Assembly: GCF_000149955.1 (NCBI RefSeq)
Contig: NW_017264850.1
Span: forward strand, 124,263 to 162,807
From: Fusarium oxysporum f. sp. lycopersici 4287
Taxonomy: Eukaryota; Ascomycota; Sordariomycetes; Hypocreales; Nectriaceae
Direction: 5' to 3'
Length of the DNA: 38,545 bases
Shown: positions 20,287 through 30,281 of the stretch, one piece after another
Layout: each line of letters begins with the position of its first letter
Numbering within the stretch: the first letter of the stretch is position 1
Notes under the pieces: generated by a model
Databases searched by the model: none
What the model was told of the DNA's origin: nothing
The model's input: the letters and a program-made list of their open reading frames with translations, nothing else
Program-made: the position numbers and the translations under genes

Positions 20287-22529
20287 CTATGGTTGATGGA
20301 GTAACTGAGTATTGCTTAAAGCTGGTGTCTCTTCTTCCAGCGATGGAGTTGAGACATTTATCCAGCCAAACAAGGGATCAATTGGTAGACCATACTCAAA
20401 ATCGGCCATGCGAAACATATCAGATCCCGTATTGGACCATTCGGTAACCGAAAACGTGCTCTGAATTATGTCCAAGTCAAACGACATACCATTTTGCCTA
20501 AGAGAGTGCCCTTCTTTTGCAGGAAAGTCAATATCATATATGCGAATACGAGGGAGAACTGGACTTACCGGTAACGAAGTTCAACTGGTTGGCCTCAATT
20601 AAGCGTCTGATGCTGTTTGCTGGTTTTGCAACACCAGGATTTGCCGTGCATAGTTCATCCAGGCATTCCAAACTGGACTTGAGCATCGATAAATGGTCAC
20701 CTGCTTGGCTCTGAGAAGCTGCATTACGGACGTGAATTGTGCACGCCACATACACCGTGTACGCGAGCACATAAGGAGCCCCATTTAGCCCATAGGTTGA
20801 CTTGTAGACTGAGGCTATACTGGTGATGCATCTGGCCGCAACAGTACATTGCTCCCATGACCGTCCCGACGTGGCAGTGGATCGAAGGTGATCATCTGAC
20901 ATGAATGGTCGATGGACAAGAATGATAAGAGAGTGATAGACGTTGTGAAGAACCATGATGTTGGGTGTTTGAACCGCAGTGCTCGTCGACAACCATGGTT
21001 GGAAATCTAGCTCTAACGGTAGCTTGTCTCGCCAATGCTGCAAGGCCTGCTCAATCTTTTGTAGATCGATTTGAGCGTTTGAGAACGTGGCTCCGACCAC
21101 ATAGAAGCGATTGATGATTGTCGTCATTATCTTCGAGAGAAGGCATAGCTGCTGGAAAGTCGAAACGGAATGTCTCGGGATCGCATCTCCCATGTTTTCA
21201 TCAAGCCTGGATGTGGAAGAGTCTGTAGTCAACGCTGAAGGATAAAATGGCTCCATTTCCTCGTACAAGTCAAGGAATTCGCGAGATACTTGTGAGTCAC
21301 GTAGATTGATTGCAACTGGACGACCCATATAGAGACTCTGGAGCTTATCGCAGACAAAAGCGCCCCAGAAAACCCGTCTCCGGATCTCAATCTCTTCAGG
21401 ATCTTCTGTAGTCTGCCTGGGATCGAGATGAAGACCAAGATCATAAACCATTCGTAGGGCGTATCCTGTATACAGCCAGCCTTTGGACGTCTCTCCGCGA
21501 GCATTATACGTCGAGCCCAGAAGGACAAGTCCCACAATTGTTGATATATGCGGTCTAGTGAGGAGACTTTCGCTGCTAAGAAGCTCATCACAGCGCTTGA
21601 AGAAACGACGGCCAACGCTGGATGGATCATCTGGGTCGTCCCTGACGTCAGATCGCGGAGAGAACTTGCTACAGCATGCGAATATGGCATTGAGCATGAA
21701 AGCAGAGCAGTATGGACCAGAGCACTCCAAGTCTCGCATAACAGCCGGCCGATATGTGAGAAGAAAAGTATGATGTTGACGAGCCCAGTGCAAGTTTAGC
21801 AGATGAAGTGCAAGTTCTGTTGGCTCTCCGGCAATTGTTGCGTGTCTTGTAAGTCTGTGCTCGAGGTGCCGTTGCATGGCGGCATTGGCTATTAATTCAT
21901 TCTTGACATGCTCTGTTGTTGTAGATTGGCGGGATGATGGGGTTCCTTTATCGTTCCTTGCAGGATTGTGGAGAGCAGACGATGGACCGAAGCTGTTTGT
22001 TGTGCCAGCATCGTCGACGGATATAAAGTTTGCAATATTTAGCTCATCATCTGATGATACTATTGGTGTAGTGGCCTTTCTATCAATAGGTTGACTTGTG
22101 ACCTTTCGTGATGAAGCCTCTCCTACAGGGTCAGCCTCAGTTGACTCTAGCAAGTTGACAACCCCATCTTCATCAACAGCTGCATTAAGTAGTTTCTCCC
22201 GCTCCTCCGGACCACTTCTCTTGAGAGTAAACAGGAACACTTTAAAAGTAGCCAGGTCTCGTTGCAATTTATTAATCTGCGAAAACGTAGGTCTGCCACT
22301 TATTAGACTACTCAACACGATGCAGCATGACGTACCTTTTTCGTGGAGTTTCTCTCCGATAGATACATTCACGTTTTTGACTGGCACAATTTCCACATTC
22401 AGGCTTTGCAGCGTCGCAACGGATCTTCTTGGTCCGACAGGCCATACACGCTTTTGCTAACGACTTGGGTTGTCGTTGACTGGGACCATCGTCTGCGACC
22501 ATCATCACGTCATTGTCCCGAGAAGACAT
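20287..22529 (-). CDS. Zn(II)2Cys6 transcription factor with fungal_trans domain
   Basis: Three exons (22529-22336, 22292-20569, 20513-20287) give 714 residues. The zinc cluster is at the N-terminus: Cys28, 31, 38, 45, 48, 55 (CMACRTKKIRC..CGNCASQKREC). A short linker (RPTFSQINKLQRDLATFKVF) is of the kind that dimerises through a coiled coil. An acidic/serine region spans about 90-220. The middle-homology (fungal_trans) domain follows, with LHLLNLHWARQHHTFLLTYR, TSKGWLYTGYALRMVYDLGLH and RRRVFWGAFVCDKLQSLYMGRP. The small last exon after a 55-bp intron ends LSNTQLLHQP. It is nuclear. It is divergent from the flavoprotein gene, and three CGG-N11-CCG sites lie in between, so it is the prime candidate for their regulator and probably autoregulates. 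The gene looks intact. Confidence 0.93.
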
Positions 22530-22655
22530 TATGCAAGGTTTCGAGAAATAGTGGAGCGAAAATGATACGACTGATATGACAAGATTGTTGCAGAAGGGCC
22601 CATCATGGACGCAGAGTTGCAGAATTGCTTCAAGCAGCACCTGAAGTTCGTAGGC

Positions 22656-22672
22656 CGGAGAAGAAAGCTCCG
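22656..22672. promoter_or_regulatory. CGG-N11-CCG palindrome, site 1
   Basis: CGGAGAAGAAAGCTCCG, half-sites CGGAGA and (reverse strand) CGGAGC. The triplet spacing equals that of Gal4-type zinc-cluster dimers. It is 127 bp upstream of the regulator's ATG at 22529. Confidence 0.65.
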
Positions 22673-22719
22673 AGTGGAATGTGGAGTCTTGTCTTTACCG
22701 AAGTAACCGAGCCATCACT

Positions 22720-22736
22720 CGGAGAATCAGTCTCCG
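22720..22736. promoter_or_regulatory. CGG-N11-CCG palindrome, site 2
   Basis: CGGAGAATCAGTCTCCG is a perfect 6+6 inverted repeat (CGGAGA/TCTCCG) with a 5-bp centre, the best of the three sites. Confidence 0.7.
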
Positions 22737-22824
22737 CGGTGCCATTTTGCTTCTCCACTACCAGCCACATGCTGGAGGAATGGGGCCAATTGAATGCAGC
22801 TGCAAAGTGGCTTGGTAGTCAATT

Positions 22825-22841
22825 CGGAGGATGAGTCCCCG
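22825..22841. promoter_or_regulatory. CGG-N11-CCG palindrome, site 3
   Basis: CGGAGGATGAGTCCCCG keeps the same spacing with half-sites CGGAGG and CGGGGA. It ends 54 bp before the TATA-like box of the flavoprotein gene, a usual position for an activator site. Confidence 0.6.
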
Positions 22842-22895
22842 TGTCTTGAGTGGCGTAATCACGACAACACCATTCTCTTGAGGCATTGAAATAAT

Positions 22896-22903
22896 TATAT
22901 AAA
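22896..22903 (+). promoter_or_regulatory. TATA box of the flavoprotein gene
   Basis: TATATAAA lies 110 bp before the ATG at 23014, followed by a pyrimidine-rich leader (TTTTCTTCTCTAGTCACTCC). Confidence 0.6.
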
Positions 22904-23013
22904 CTCTTCAAAACAGCGTATTCCACGATCTTTCATCTTTACAATTACAAACCATCTTCTGGATATCATATTCGTCCCGATTTTCTTCTCTAGTCACTCC
23001 CCTCACCGTTACC

Positions 23014-24660
23014 ATGGCTCTTCCAAAACAAGTCGATGTCCTAGTTGTAGGCAGTGGCAACGCTGGTTTTGCAGCAGCTCTCTCAGCAGTTCAGAACGGC
23101 GCAGAAAGTGTCCTGCTTATCGACAAGTGTCCCGAGAACTGGGTCGGTGGAAACTCTTTTTTCACCGCTGGCGCGTATCGAATTGCCCATGGCGGACTTC
23201 AAGATATCCTGCCAATCGTCAACAACGTGTCCCCGGAACAAGCCGACAAGATCGATCTAGCTCCTTATACCGAGAAAGACTTTCAAAACGATATGGACAG
23301 AGTCTGCATGGGACGCTCAGACCCTGAACTCTCAAAGAGCCTCATTCAGAACTCCAATGCTACTATCAAGTGGCTTGCTGCGAATGGAATACGATTCCAG
23401 CTTTCCTTCAACAGGCAAGCATATGAGGTTGATGGGAGGATTAAGTTCTGGGGTGGTATGTGTATCAAGACCGAGGATGGAGGCAAGGGTCTCATTCAAG
23501 ACTATCTTGCTGCCATCAAGAAGCACAATGTCCAAGTTTCGTGGTCAACTGGCCTCACGGGATTGAAGAAGCACTCTTTCAATGACGGTTACGAAGTTGA
23601 AGTCTCTCTTAATGGCGTCAAGCGTACATTGACCGCTGGTGCTGTAATCCTAGCTGCCGGCGGTTTCGAGTCAAATCCTCAGATGCGAAGTCAATTCCTT
23701 GGGCCTGGCTGGGACTTGGCCATGGTTCGAGGGACACCTTACAATACTGGCGATGTTCTGGGACTGGCTATCCAACAACTTGGCGCGCAGGCTGTGGGCA
23801 ACTGGTCTGGTTGCCACTCTGTTGCCTGGGACGCCAATGCTGAACCCAACACGGGTGACCGAGAAGCTTCCAACGAGTACACCAAGTCAGGATACCCTCT
23901 TGGCCTCATGCTCAACGTTGATGGCGCGAGATTCGTTGATGAAGGTGTTGATCTTCGAAACTACACCTATGCCAAGTTTGGCCGAGCTATTCTTCAACAA
24001 CCCGAGCATCTTGCTTTCCAGGTCTGGGACTCCAGAACAAGCGGTTGGCTACGGTCAGAAGAGTACCGCGAGGAACGTGTTGAGCGCATTACTGCTAATA
24101 CTCTGGAGGAGCTCGCCGACAAGTGCGCAGAACGAGGCCTCCGAAATAAGTCTGCCTTTATTGACACTGTTCGTGAATACAACGAAGCAGTCTATGCTCA
24201 CCGTCGTGAGAAGCCGAATGTCAAGTGGGATCCAGCCATCAGAGATGGACTATCAACACAGTCTTCCACGAAGANNNNNNNNNNNNNNNNNNNNNNNNNN
24301 NNNNNNNNNNNNNNNNNNNNNNNNNNNNNNNNNNNNNNNNNNNNNNNNNNNNNNNNNNNNNNNNNNNNNNNNNNNNNNNNNNNNNNNNNNNNNNNNNNNN
24401 NNNNNNNNNNNNNNNNNNNNNNNNNNNNNNNNNNNNNNNNNNNNNNNNNCAAGGTTGATCCTCAACTGCTCAGTTGATGCATGTCCACTGGTAGTCCAGT
24501 GCCAAACATCTATGTTGCGGGAGAGATGGTGGGAGGCCTGTTCTACTCAAATTACCCTGGTGGAAGCGGCCTGACTTCAGGTGCTGTTTTTGGAGCCAAG
24601 GCTGGAAAAGAGGCTGCGAAATCTGTTGCAGGCGGCCGATCAATCTCAAGCCGGCTATAG
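23014..24660 (+). CDS. FAD-dependent oxidoreductase, fumarate reductase/TcuA-CobZ type (possible nonsense)
   Basis: One long exon starts MALPKQVDVLVVGSGNAGFA with the dinucleotide motif GSGNAG. GGNSFFTAGAYRIAHGG is typical of the TcuA (tricarballylate dehydrogenase)/CobZ branch of FAD_binding_2 proteins. The second FAD motif is ILAAGGFESNPQM, then GTPYNTGDVLGLAIQQLGA and GYPLGLMLNVDGARFVDEG. After an N gap (24275-24449) the same frame gives KVDPQLLS, a TGA (24475-24477), and then MSTGSPVPNIYVAGEMVGGL and the conserved YPGGSGLTSGAVFGAKAG end up to TAG at 24658. The post-TGA part is plainly the protein's C-terminus, so the TGA is a nonsense mutation, a gap-edge error, or lies in an unrecognised intron. 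The enzyme should dehydrogenate or reduce a carboxylic or cyclic substrate. Regulators flank it on both sides. Confidence 0.88.
24275..24449. other. Assembly gap (175 N) inside the flavoprotein gene
   Basis: A run of N. Its length keeps the flanking coding sequence in one frame, as expected if the size is right, so about 58 residues are missing. Confidence 1.
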
Positions 24661-24883
24661 ACTAGTCTTGTGAAGTGTGAATATTGCTAGAAGAAGCCAA
24701 AGAGTGTTATGTGTCTTTATGGTATCTTATCAGTTTAAATAAAACCTGGATTACCTGTCTCTCGTAGCAATGCACCAACAATATTGAAGCTTGTGAAGGA
24801 CAGCTATCAGCACTGAAGTGAATCTTTTACTGACGTCCAAGAGACCTTATCTTGGCCAAGGTGAGAGCCTGATGTATGTCTCC

Positions 24884-26552
24884 CTACACAATCAGAAAGC
24901 TTACTTCAGGACTTCTCAGAATCTCCAGCCAGTTCAACCCGTTGGGAGCTTTGGCCCGTTCTCTCCAGATTAGCTCAAGTGTTTCCATTGCGGTATACAG
25001 GAAACCCCACGGAAAAAGACGTGACTGTCTTCTCATCCTATCCATTATCCACGCTTGTTGACCGTGATCACTCGTTTGAGCTCCAGCAATAAAGGTTGGC
25101 CAAAACGACGTCTTGAAGTTGGGATCCTCATCAGTGATATGATGGAGATGGAAGATGAGCCCGTGCTCGAGATCCTGCTCGGTATTTTCTGGCAGAAAGC
25201 TCCTCACGGAAGGGATGGCATACATGATGTACAGACAGCATGCCATCTGATGTGTATATCCTGTGTGTATCCGGCTTGGGATATCTGTGACCTGACGACC
25301 AAGAGGGACTTGCTGGATATCCCGAGACCACGTTTCAACATTGAACGCCATGGCTTGCATGAATAGTTCGTACCCTTTCGCGGCCGCGCCCTCTATATCA
25401 TCATGATTGGCTGTCTGCCTTTGCAAGATCATTGCAGTAGACCACAGAATCTGCAAAACTTCAGCAGGACAGCAGATAAAGCTGTTCCGGGCGGCATAAT
25501 GGATTGCAGATGATGCGATTGTTGTGTTAAGCGCCAGAGAGGACTGCGGAATCTGGTCCATGAAGGTCAATGCAAATACATAAAAGCTGACACATCAGTT
25601 AACGCCCCACCGTCTCGAGGAACAAGAATAACGCTTACATGTAGCAATCCGAGATAACAAAGTCCTTGAGCATCTCACCCACGCTCGTAGCCGGCTGGGC
25701 ATAACTTAGCAGCCAGCCGATCCCATCGAGATGTGCCTTGGAGCCGTGTTTCCCTGAATCGATCATATCGGCGGTTACAAGAAGCATAGCAGCTGTCAAT
25801 ACCATATCGCGTCCATGGGTGTCCAGGTCCTGGAAAGCCATGCGTAGAAGGTAAAGCGCCTTTTGTTTAGCCGCCAATGCATCAAGCATAGCCCGTCGAG
25901 ATGGTTCCCAGTTGTTATTGACGTGGTTCAGTGTCACCGGCCTCTTTTCGGTGTCTGGTCTTAGAACATTGGACATATGTAGAGCTGCGGCAGTGATCAT
26001 CGTGTATTGCAGGACGGGGCTGCAGAATCCCATGGGTAATAACCTTGGGAACGGATTGTGGCCCGGTAGGTCTATTGCCACAAGCTGAGGACAAAGACCA
26101 TCAGCAACTGGTTGTTCATAGTCAGCAAAGAGCATAGGAAGACCAACAGGGGACGACAAACAATACGATAAATAATAATGATCGCTTGAGCTCATGTCGC
26201 TGAACAAAGGGTCAGTCAAGTTGCCGTAAAGTTGTATACTATCATCAAGACCCAGATCTGGACAATGATTGCTGCTTATGCATTGATTGGCAGTGTTTAT
26301 AGTCAGCCTGCTTGCATCTGCGTCTGTCTGGCTTGAGGGATGGTCTGGGTTGTCGTTGTTGCAAGGCAGCTTTTTGCCGGCCAATTTGCCACGGCTTGCT
26401 ACGGAATCCGTCCATCTCCATAGAGTGCCATATCCAAGACATTCCTTGCCCAATGATATGCACTTGCGACAAGAGGGAACTGATCCGTCACAGCGGAATC
26501 TTTTTCGCCGGCAGTTGTGACATCCATTTGGGTTTGTGCGTTGTGAACCCAT
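24884..26552 (-). CDS. Zn(II)2Cys6 transcription factor
   Basis: Two exons (26552-25639, 25586-24884; 52-bp intron) give 538 residues. The start is MGSQRTNPNG and the zinc cluster follows at once: Cys11, 14, 21, 28, 31, 38 (CHNCRRKRFRC..CRKCISLGKEC). The remainder has the helical layout of the fungal_trans_2-type regulators (RRAMLDALAAKQKALYLLRMAF, DMVLTAAMLLVTADMI, and later FLYTAMETLELIWRERAKAP). An open frame continues upstream of this ATG to 26762 but lacks motifs. A different 3' end is possible if 24915-24880 is spliced (GTAAGC..CATCAG, 36 bp), which would add about 13 residues. It is convergent with the flavoprotein gene, 223 bp away. No damage is visible. Confidence 0.88.
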
Positions 26553-26975
26553 GAAGATCTGCGCTGGAAATAGATACGAACTAGTCAGGATAACCTTACT
26601 GTATCTCTCTTGATGGAACTGACTGGTAATTTGAGGTCGAGTGAGCGCTAGGTATAAAGAGGAAGAGGATGGGAAATCTCCAGCTTGAAGCAGATCCAGT
26701 CCATTCGTGACAGCCCCGGTTTTCCATGGTGGAGAAAACCTTGAGCCAGTAGCATCGAACAAACGGATATAACAACTTGGATAAGTTAAACCCGTTCCCG
26801 AACATCCATCGAAACGCCATCACTACCGATTCAATTACAGATGTTTTATAATTGCCGTGATATCCTAAAAATAGAATGCGGCTTATTTTATTGAAATATC
26901 TATTTCTTCGAGATTGTAATATTGTTTTCAGAGAGGGATTTCTGGTCTCTTGGTCCCGTTTCGTTGAAATTTCTC
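26553..26975. other. Intergenic, upstream of a C6 regulator
   Basis: Minus-strand frames here (to 26823) are extensions without motifs. I see no further gene. Confidence 0.35.
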
Positions 26976-29508
26976 TTAGTCGTCATTGTCATTATGTTTA
27001 GAAATACTGCCTATGATAATCTTAGGGACGTGGTCATCGCAGTGTTTGGTGTCGACGATGTCGCTGAGCACATTCGTTAGTTCTTAACCGCCCTCACAAA
27101 TAAACACCGTACTTACTATTCTACCCCTCTGTGTGTCCTTTTGCAGCCGTCGTCGAGGAACTTAAGCCGCTTCGACCCTTCAGGGTCACGACCAAATTGG
27201 ATGAATTGGAACATAAGGTCTGCTGGCTTTGCGTTTTTCTTGATTAGAAGGTCGATAGATTCGTGAATGACATCCTTCACTTCGGGCTTATGTTCTGGGT
27301 CCCATATTCCATCAGTGAAAATATAGATGCCTGTCGGTTTCGTTCCGTTTGCCTTGACTTGGTCCATCACGTCTTCCAAACACTTCTTCATGTCACAGCA
27401 TCCACTGACTGTTACTTTGTTCCTAATCTTGGCCTCGACGTCTGAACTGTTTTGGCACTTTTGAGGGTTGCAGGAATCAGAGGCAAAATAAAGATCCATA
27501 CCATCTTTGTCAGACACTTTGACTGAGTAACTGATAACTCTGGCGGTCTCCTTAACGTTTCTCCTATGCTCTATCATTGACTCATAATCATCGATTACCA
27601 GAATCTAAATAGTGGATGTCTTATGTCAGTCCACCAATCGCTAATGGGAAGTGGTTGCACATACTTGATCTCGTCCACCATGACGATTAATTTGGTTCCG
27701 AGCGTTCTGCATACCTGGAAGACTCATCCCAACATCGGAGGGATGACTTCGGTATCTCCTAAATTGTTTCCAGCTGCTCCTTTTATTCATCAGTGCCTCG
27801 TAAACCTCACACACAGATACCTTTCTCTCATGACTGTAAGAGCTCGGCCTGTTCCTCACAGGATGGATGATTTCAGGAGTTGTTGGCCGCTGCAGCGTGG
27901 GACCTGACTTCGCGGCGTTGATCATGTTTATGGCGCGCCCCTTAGCTTGCATCGCCATCAATCGTACTCGAGGTTCCACCATCATGAACTCAAGAATGAA
28001 CTGACTCATGCAAGGGGAGACGAAGTCTCCATCAACTTTGTCTTTGAGAACCCCCTTGTGAAAGTCTTCAACTGCGGGAAGCCTTTTGTCTCCGTCGTGG
28101 AAGCATGCATCGAACCCAGCTTCTGTGATGTGACTAAGTTTCGCAATTGCATTCTTTCTCTTTGTACGATAACTCTCTTGACGCTCACCACCTCCTATGG
28201 ACCAGGCGAGAAAGTCACTGTAAACAGCCCCGAGTGACCATAAGTCCGCAACGGAGTTAAGGTGAGGTCTAACTTCGCTCATAATCCTGTAGTTAGAGTA
28301 AGACTCAGGGGCCGCTTCGATAGAAGGTTGCGTTAGTCGAAGCTTGAAGACATGTGACAGAAAAAGCACTCACAATACATTCGATTCCCTTCATTATCTA
28401 TAGGCACTGTGACGCCCTCGCCACCATCTATTCTGACAATTTCAGCCAGGCCAAAGTCCGCAAGCTTAAAGGAGACGTCGTAGGCAGAGTTTCCCTCTTC
28501 TCGAAATACCAAAATATTCGCTGGCTGGATATCATGGTGAATCCTTATCAAAGGTCAGGGCTGCAGTGGGGTAGAACTAAGGGAGTGCATCATAATCATA
28601 CCCAGAAAGGGATCTAGAATCACTTTTGTCTGGATTGTGAAGCAGGTAAAGGCCATCTAGTAGCAGTAACAAGCGCCGCCAAAGCAATTCTAGATCGCTA
28701 GAATTATCCGGGGGTGTCTTCTTGAAGAAGTCAAGCAGAGAGCCTTCACGGGTATATTCCAAGATAATAATTCGCTTGTTGGTTTCGGTATATTCGAAGG
28801 AGCCATAGCAGTTTGTAATACTAATCGCGTCAAGTCTTCTAAGTCTTGTGTACACTTCGGCTTCTCTATTATAGAGTTGTCTTGTATCGACGCCTTCATA
28901 GATCTTGAAAACAGCTTCCTATTAAACATAAGCAATTTATTAAGTGAAATGACTATATCTTAGGAATTGATACTGACTCGTGGAATAGATTGACAATAAT
29001 CGTCATCTATATTGACTATATGTATCCGTGCTGCAGGCGAACTCCAGCCTTCTCTCATCACTGGGCCCTTGTATCGAATTGGTAATATCTGCCGCGCTGG
29101 TAGTTGTCGCTTGTCGCTTTCCAGTCTGGGAAACACCCACGGACAAAATTGCCACTGTTGGTCCAGGAAATCATCAAGACAGCCATGCCACTCGTCAAGG
29201 AGATGATGGGTTCCTAAAGGTAGGTTGCTGTCGTTAGTTCCCCGTTGTAGGAAGAGGATAATGTTCCCTAGTTTTCTAATAAAGACTAAGATAGAAAATA
29301 TGCGAAGATACTTCTTTCTGATTGTATCAACTGGCACTGAGAGGGGGGGATCGATGGTGCTTATGATTTCGCAGAGGGTTGTCGAAGACCAGTAGTTTTC
29401 GAGTTGGATGCCAGATACGTACTTCTTCTCTTCGTCGAAGCCGTTGACACCAGTCCTGGCGTTATCGTTTACCCACTTGCGAAATTCGACCTCCAATGGT
29501 TCAGTCAT
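26976..29508 (-). CDS. Protein kinase-von Willebrand factor A fusion protein
   Basis: Six exons (29508-28978, 28918-28602, 28543-28374, 28314-27665, 27604-27117, 27063-26976) give 747 residues. After a unique N-terminal region of about 175 residues comes a kinase domain: Lys182 (AVFKIYEG), Glu196/198 helix C, hinge IIILEYTREGSLLDFF, catalytic loop HHDIQPANIL (Asp287, Asn292), DFG at 312-314, SAPESYSNY and DLWSLGAVY. The glycine loop is not recognisable, and the usual catalytic-loop Lys is Gln289. From residue about 557 a vWA-like domain reads ILVIDDYESM, with Tyr replacing the middle MIDAS serine, then YIFTDGIWDP and QFIQFGRD. The last small exon supplies YDIVDTKHCDDHVP, which marks the end of fungal vWA proteins of this kind. 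It has no signal peptide. A signalling or stress role is possible; the function is unknown. Confidence 0.85.
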
Positions 29509-30281
29509 GGTGACGAGTCTGTAGAGTTGAGCTCACAGCGTAACGGGAAGGAGATCATCGACAGGAGGGAGGAGAAAGTCCTAACAAATATATGGATACA
29601 GCGCGGCCTTGCGGTTTACATTTCGACAGGGCTAGATCATTGTCAAAGCAGCGTCAGGCTGATCCGCCAAGGCAATCAAGGCTGGGAGGCATCGGCTGCA
29701 ATATCATTTCGGGTGTCCAGAATGGGGAGAATGCATACGCCACTAACTCAGCCTAGAGTCCCATTCTACCATAAGGGATACCAACTGTGTATGGTATTGA
29801 CTGCAACTGGTGTTCTTGGCTGGCTGAACAAGCAGGACGCCCCTCACAGTATATCACAGTATACCACAGTACAGCCACTACGGATCTGTTGTAGTGTCGC
29901 GGGGCCTGATTTCTCTGTCACATCATGCTGTTCTCCTGCAGGTCTCACCGTGGGCGGCTAACACTTTACCCACTAGACCCGCTGCACGACTCGTGTGTGC
30001 TGGATGGACTGGGAGATCACATAGCCTGACCAGTGGTGGAAGTATTGCGCCAAATATTACGTATGTTGAACACATCTTCAGGGCTCCCTTACATGATCGG
30101 TATAACAGAACGAGAGATTTCTACCGTTTAGTACTACTAGTATGATGTAATCCAGGCACAATGAGTAATTAAAATACTCTACACAATTCAGTCTATCGAT
30201 CTAACTAACAGGCATACAAAAGAAATACAAAAAGAAGTTTGCGCCAAATTCCGCTGGGCGCTCAGCAGAGCAGCTTTCTAC
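29509..30281. other. Intergenic between kinase-vWA and CorA-like genes
   Basis: No coding gene is seen. A short imperfect repeat CACAGTATA/CACAGTATACCACAGTAC lies near 29846-29873. On the minus strand around 29985-29940 there is a tRNA A-box-like stretch (GGTCTAGTGGGTAAAGTG) without a matching B box. Confidence 0.35.

Noticed and set aside
20018..20304. Two overlapping frames of about 90 codons
   Set aside because: They overlap in different frames, one starts with GTG, and neither has motifs or splice partners.
21229..21773. Frames of 96-153 codons on both strands inside the Zn2Cys6 gene
   Set aside because: They are antisense and out-of-frame shadows of the fungal_trans domain.
24454..24494. 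41-bp GTTGAT...GGTAG intron that would remove the TGA in the flavoprotein
   Set aside because: The donor is poor, and the resulting frame does not fit the pre-gap frame if the gap length is correct; kept only as an alternative.
23699..24574. Second plus-strand frame of 291 codons inside the flavoprotein gene
   Set aside because: It is a shadow of the true frame, which carries all FAD motifs, and it also runs through N.
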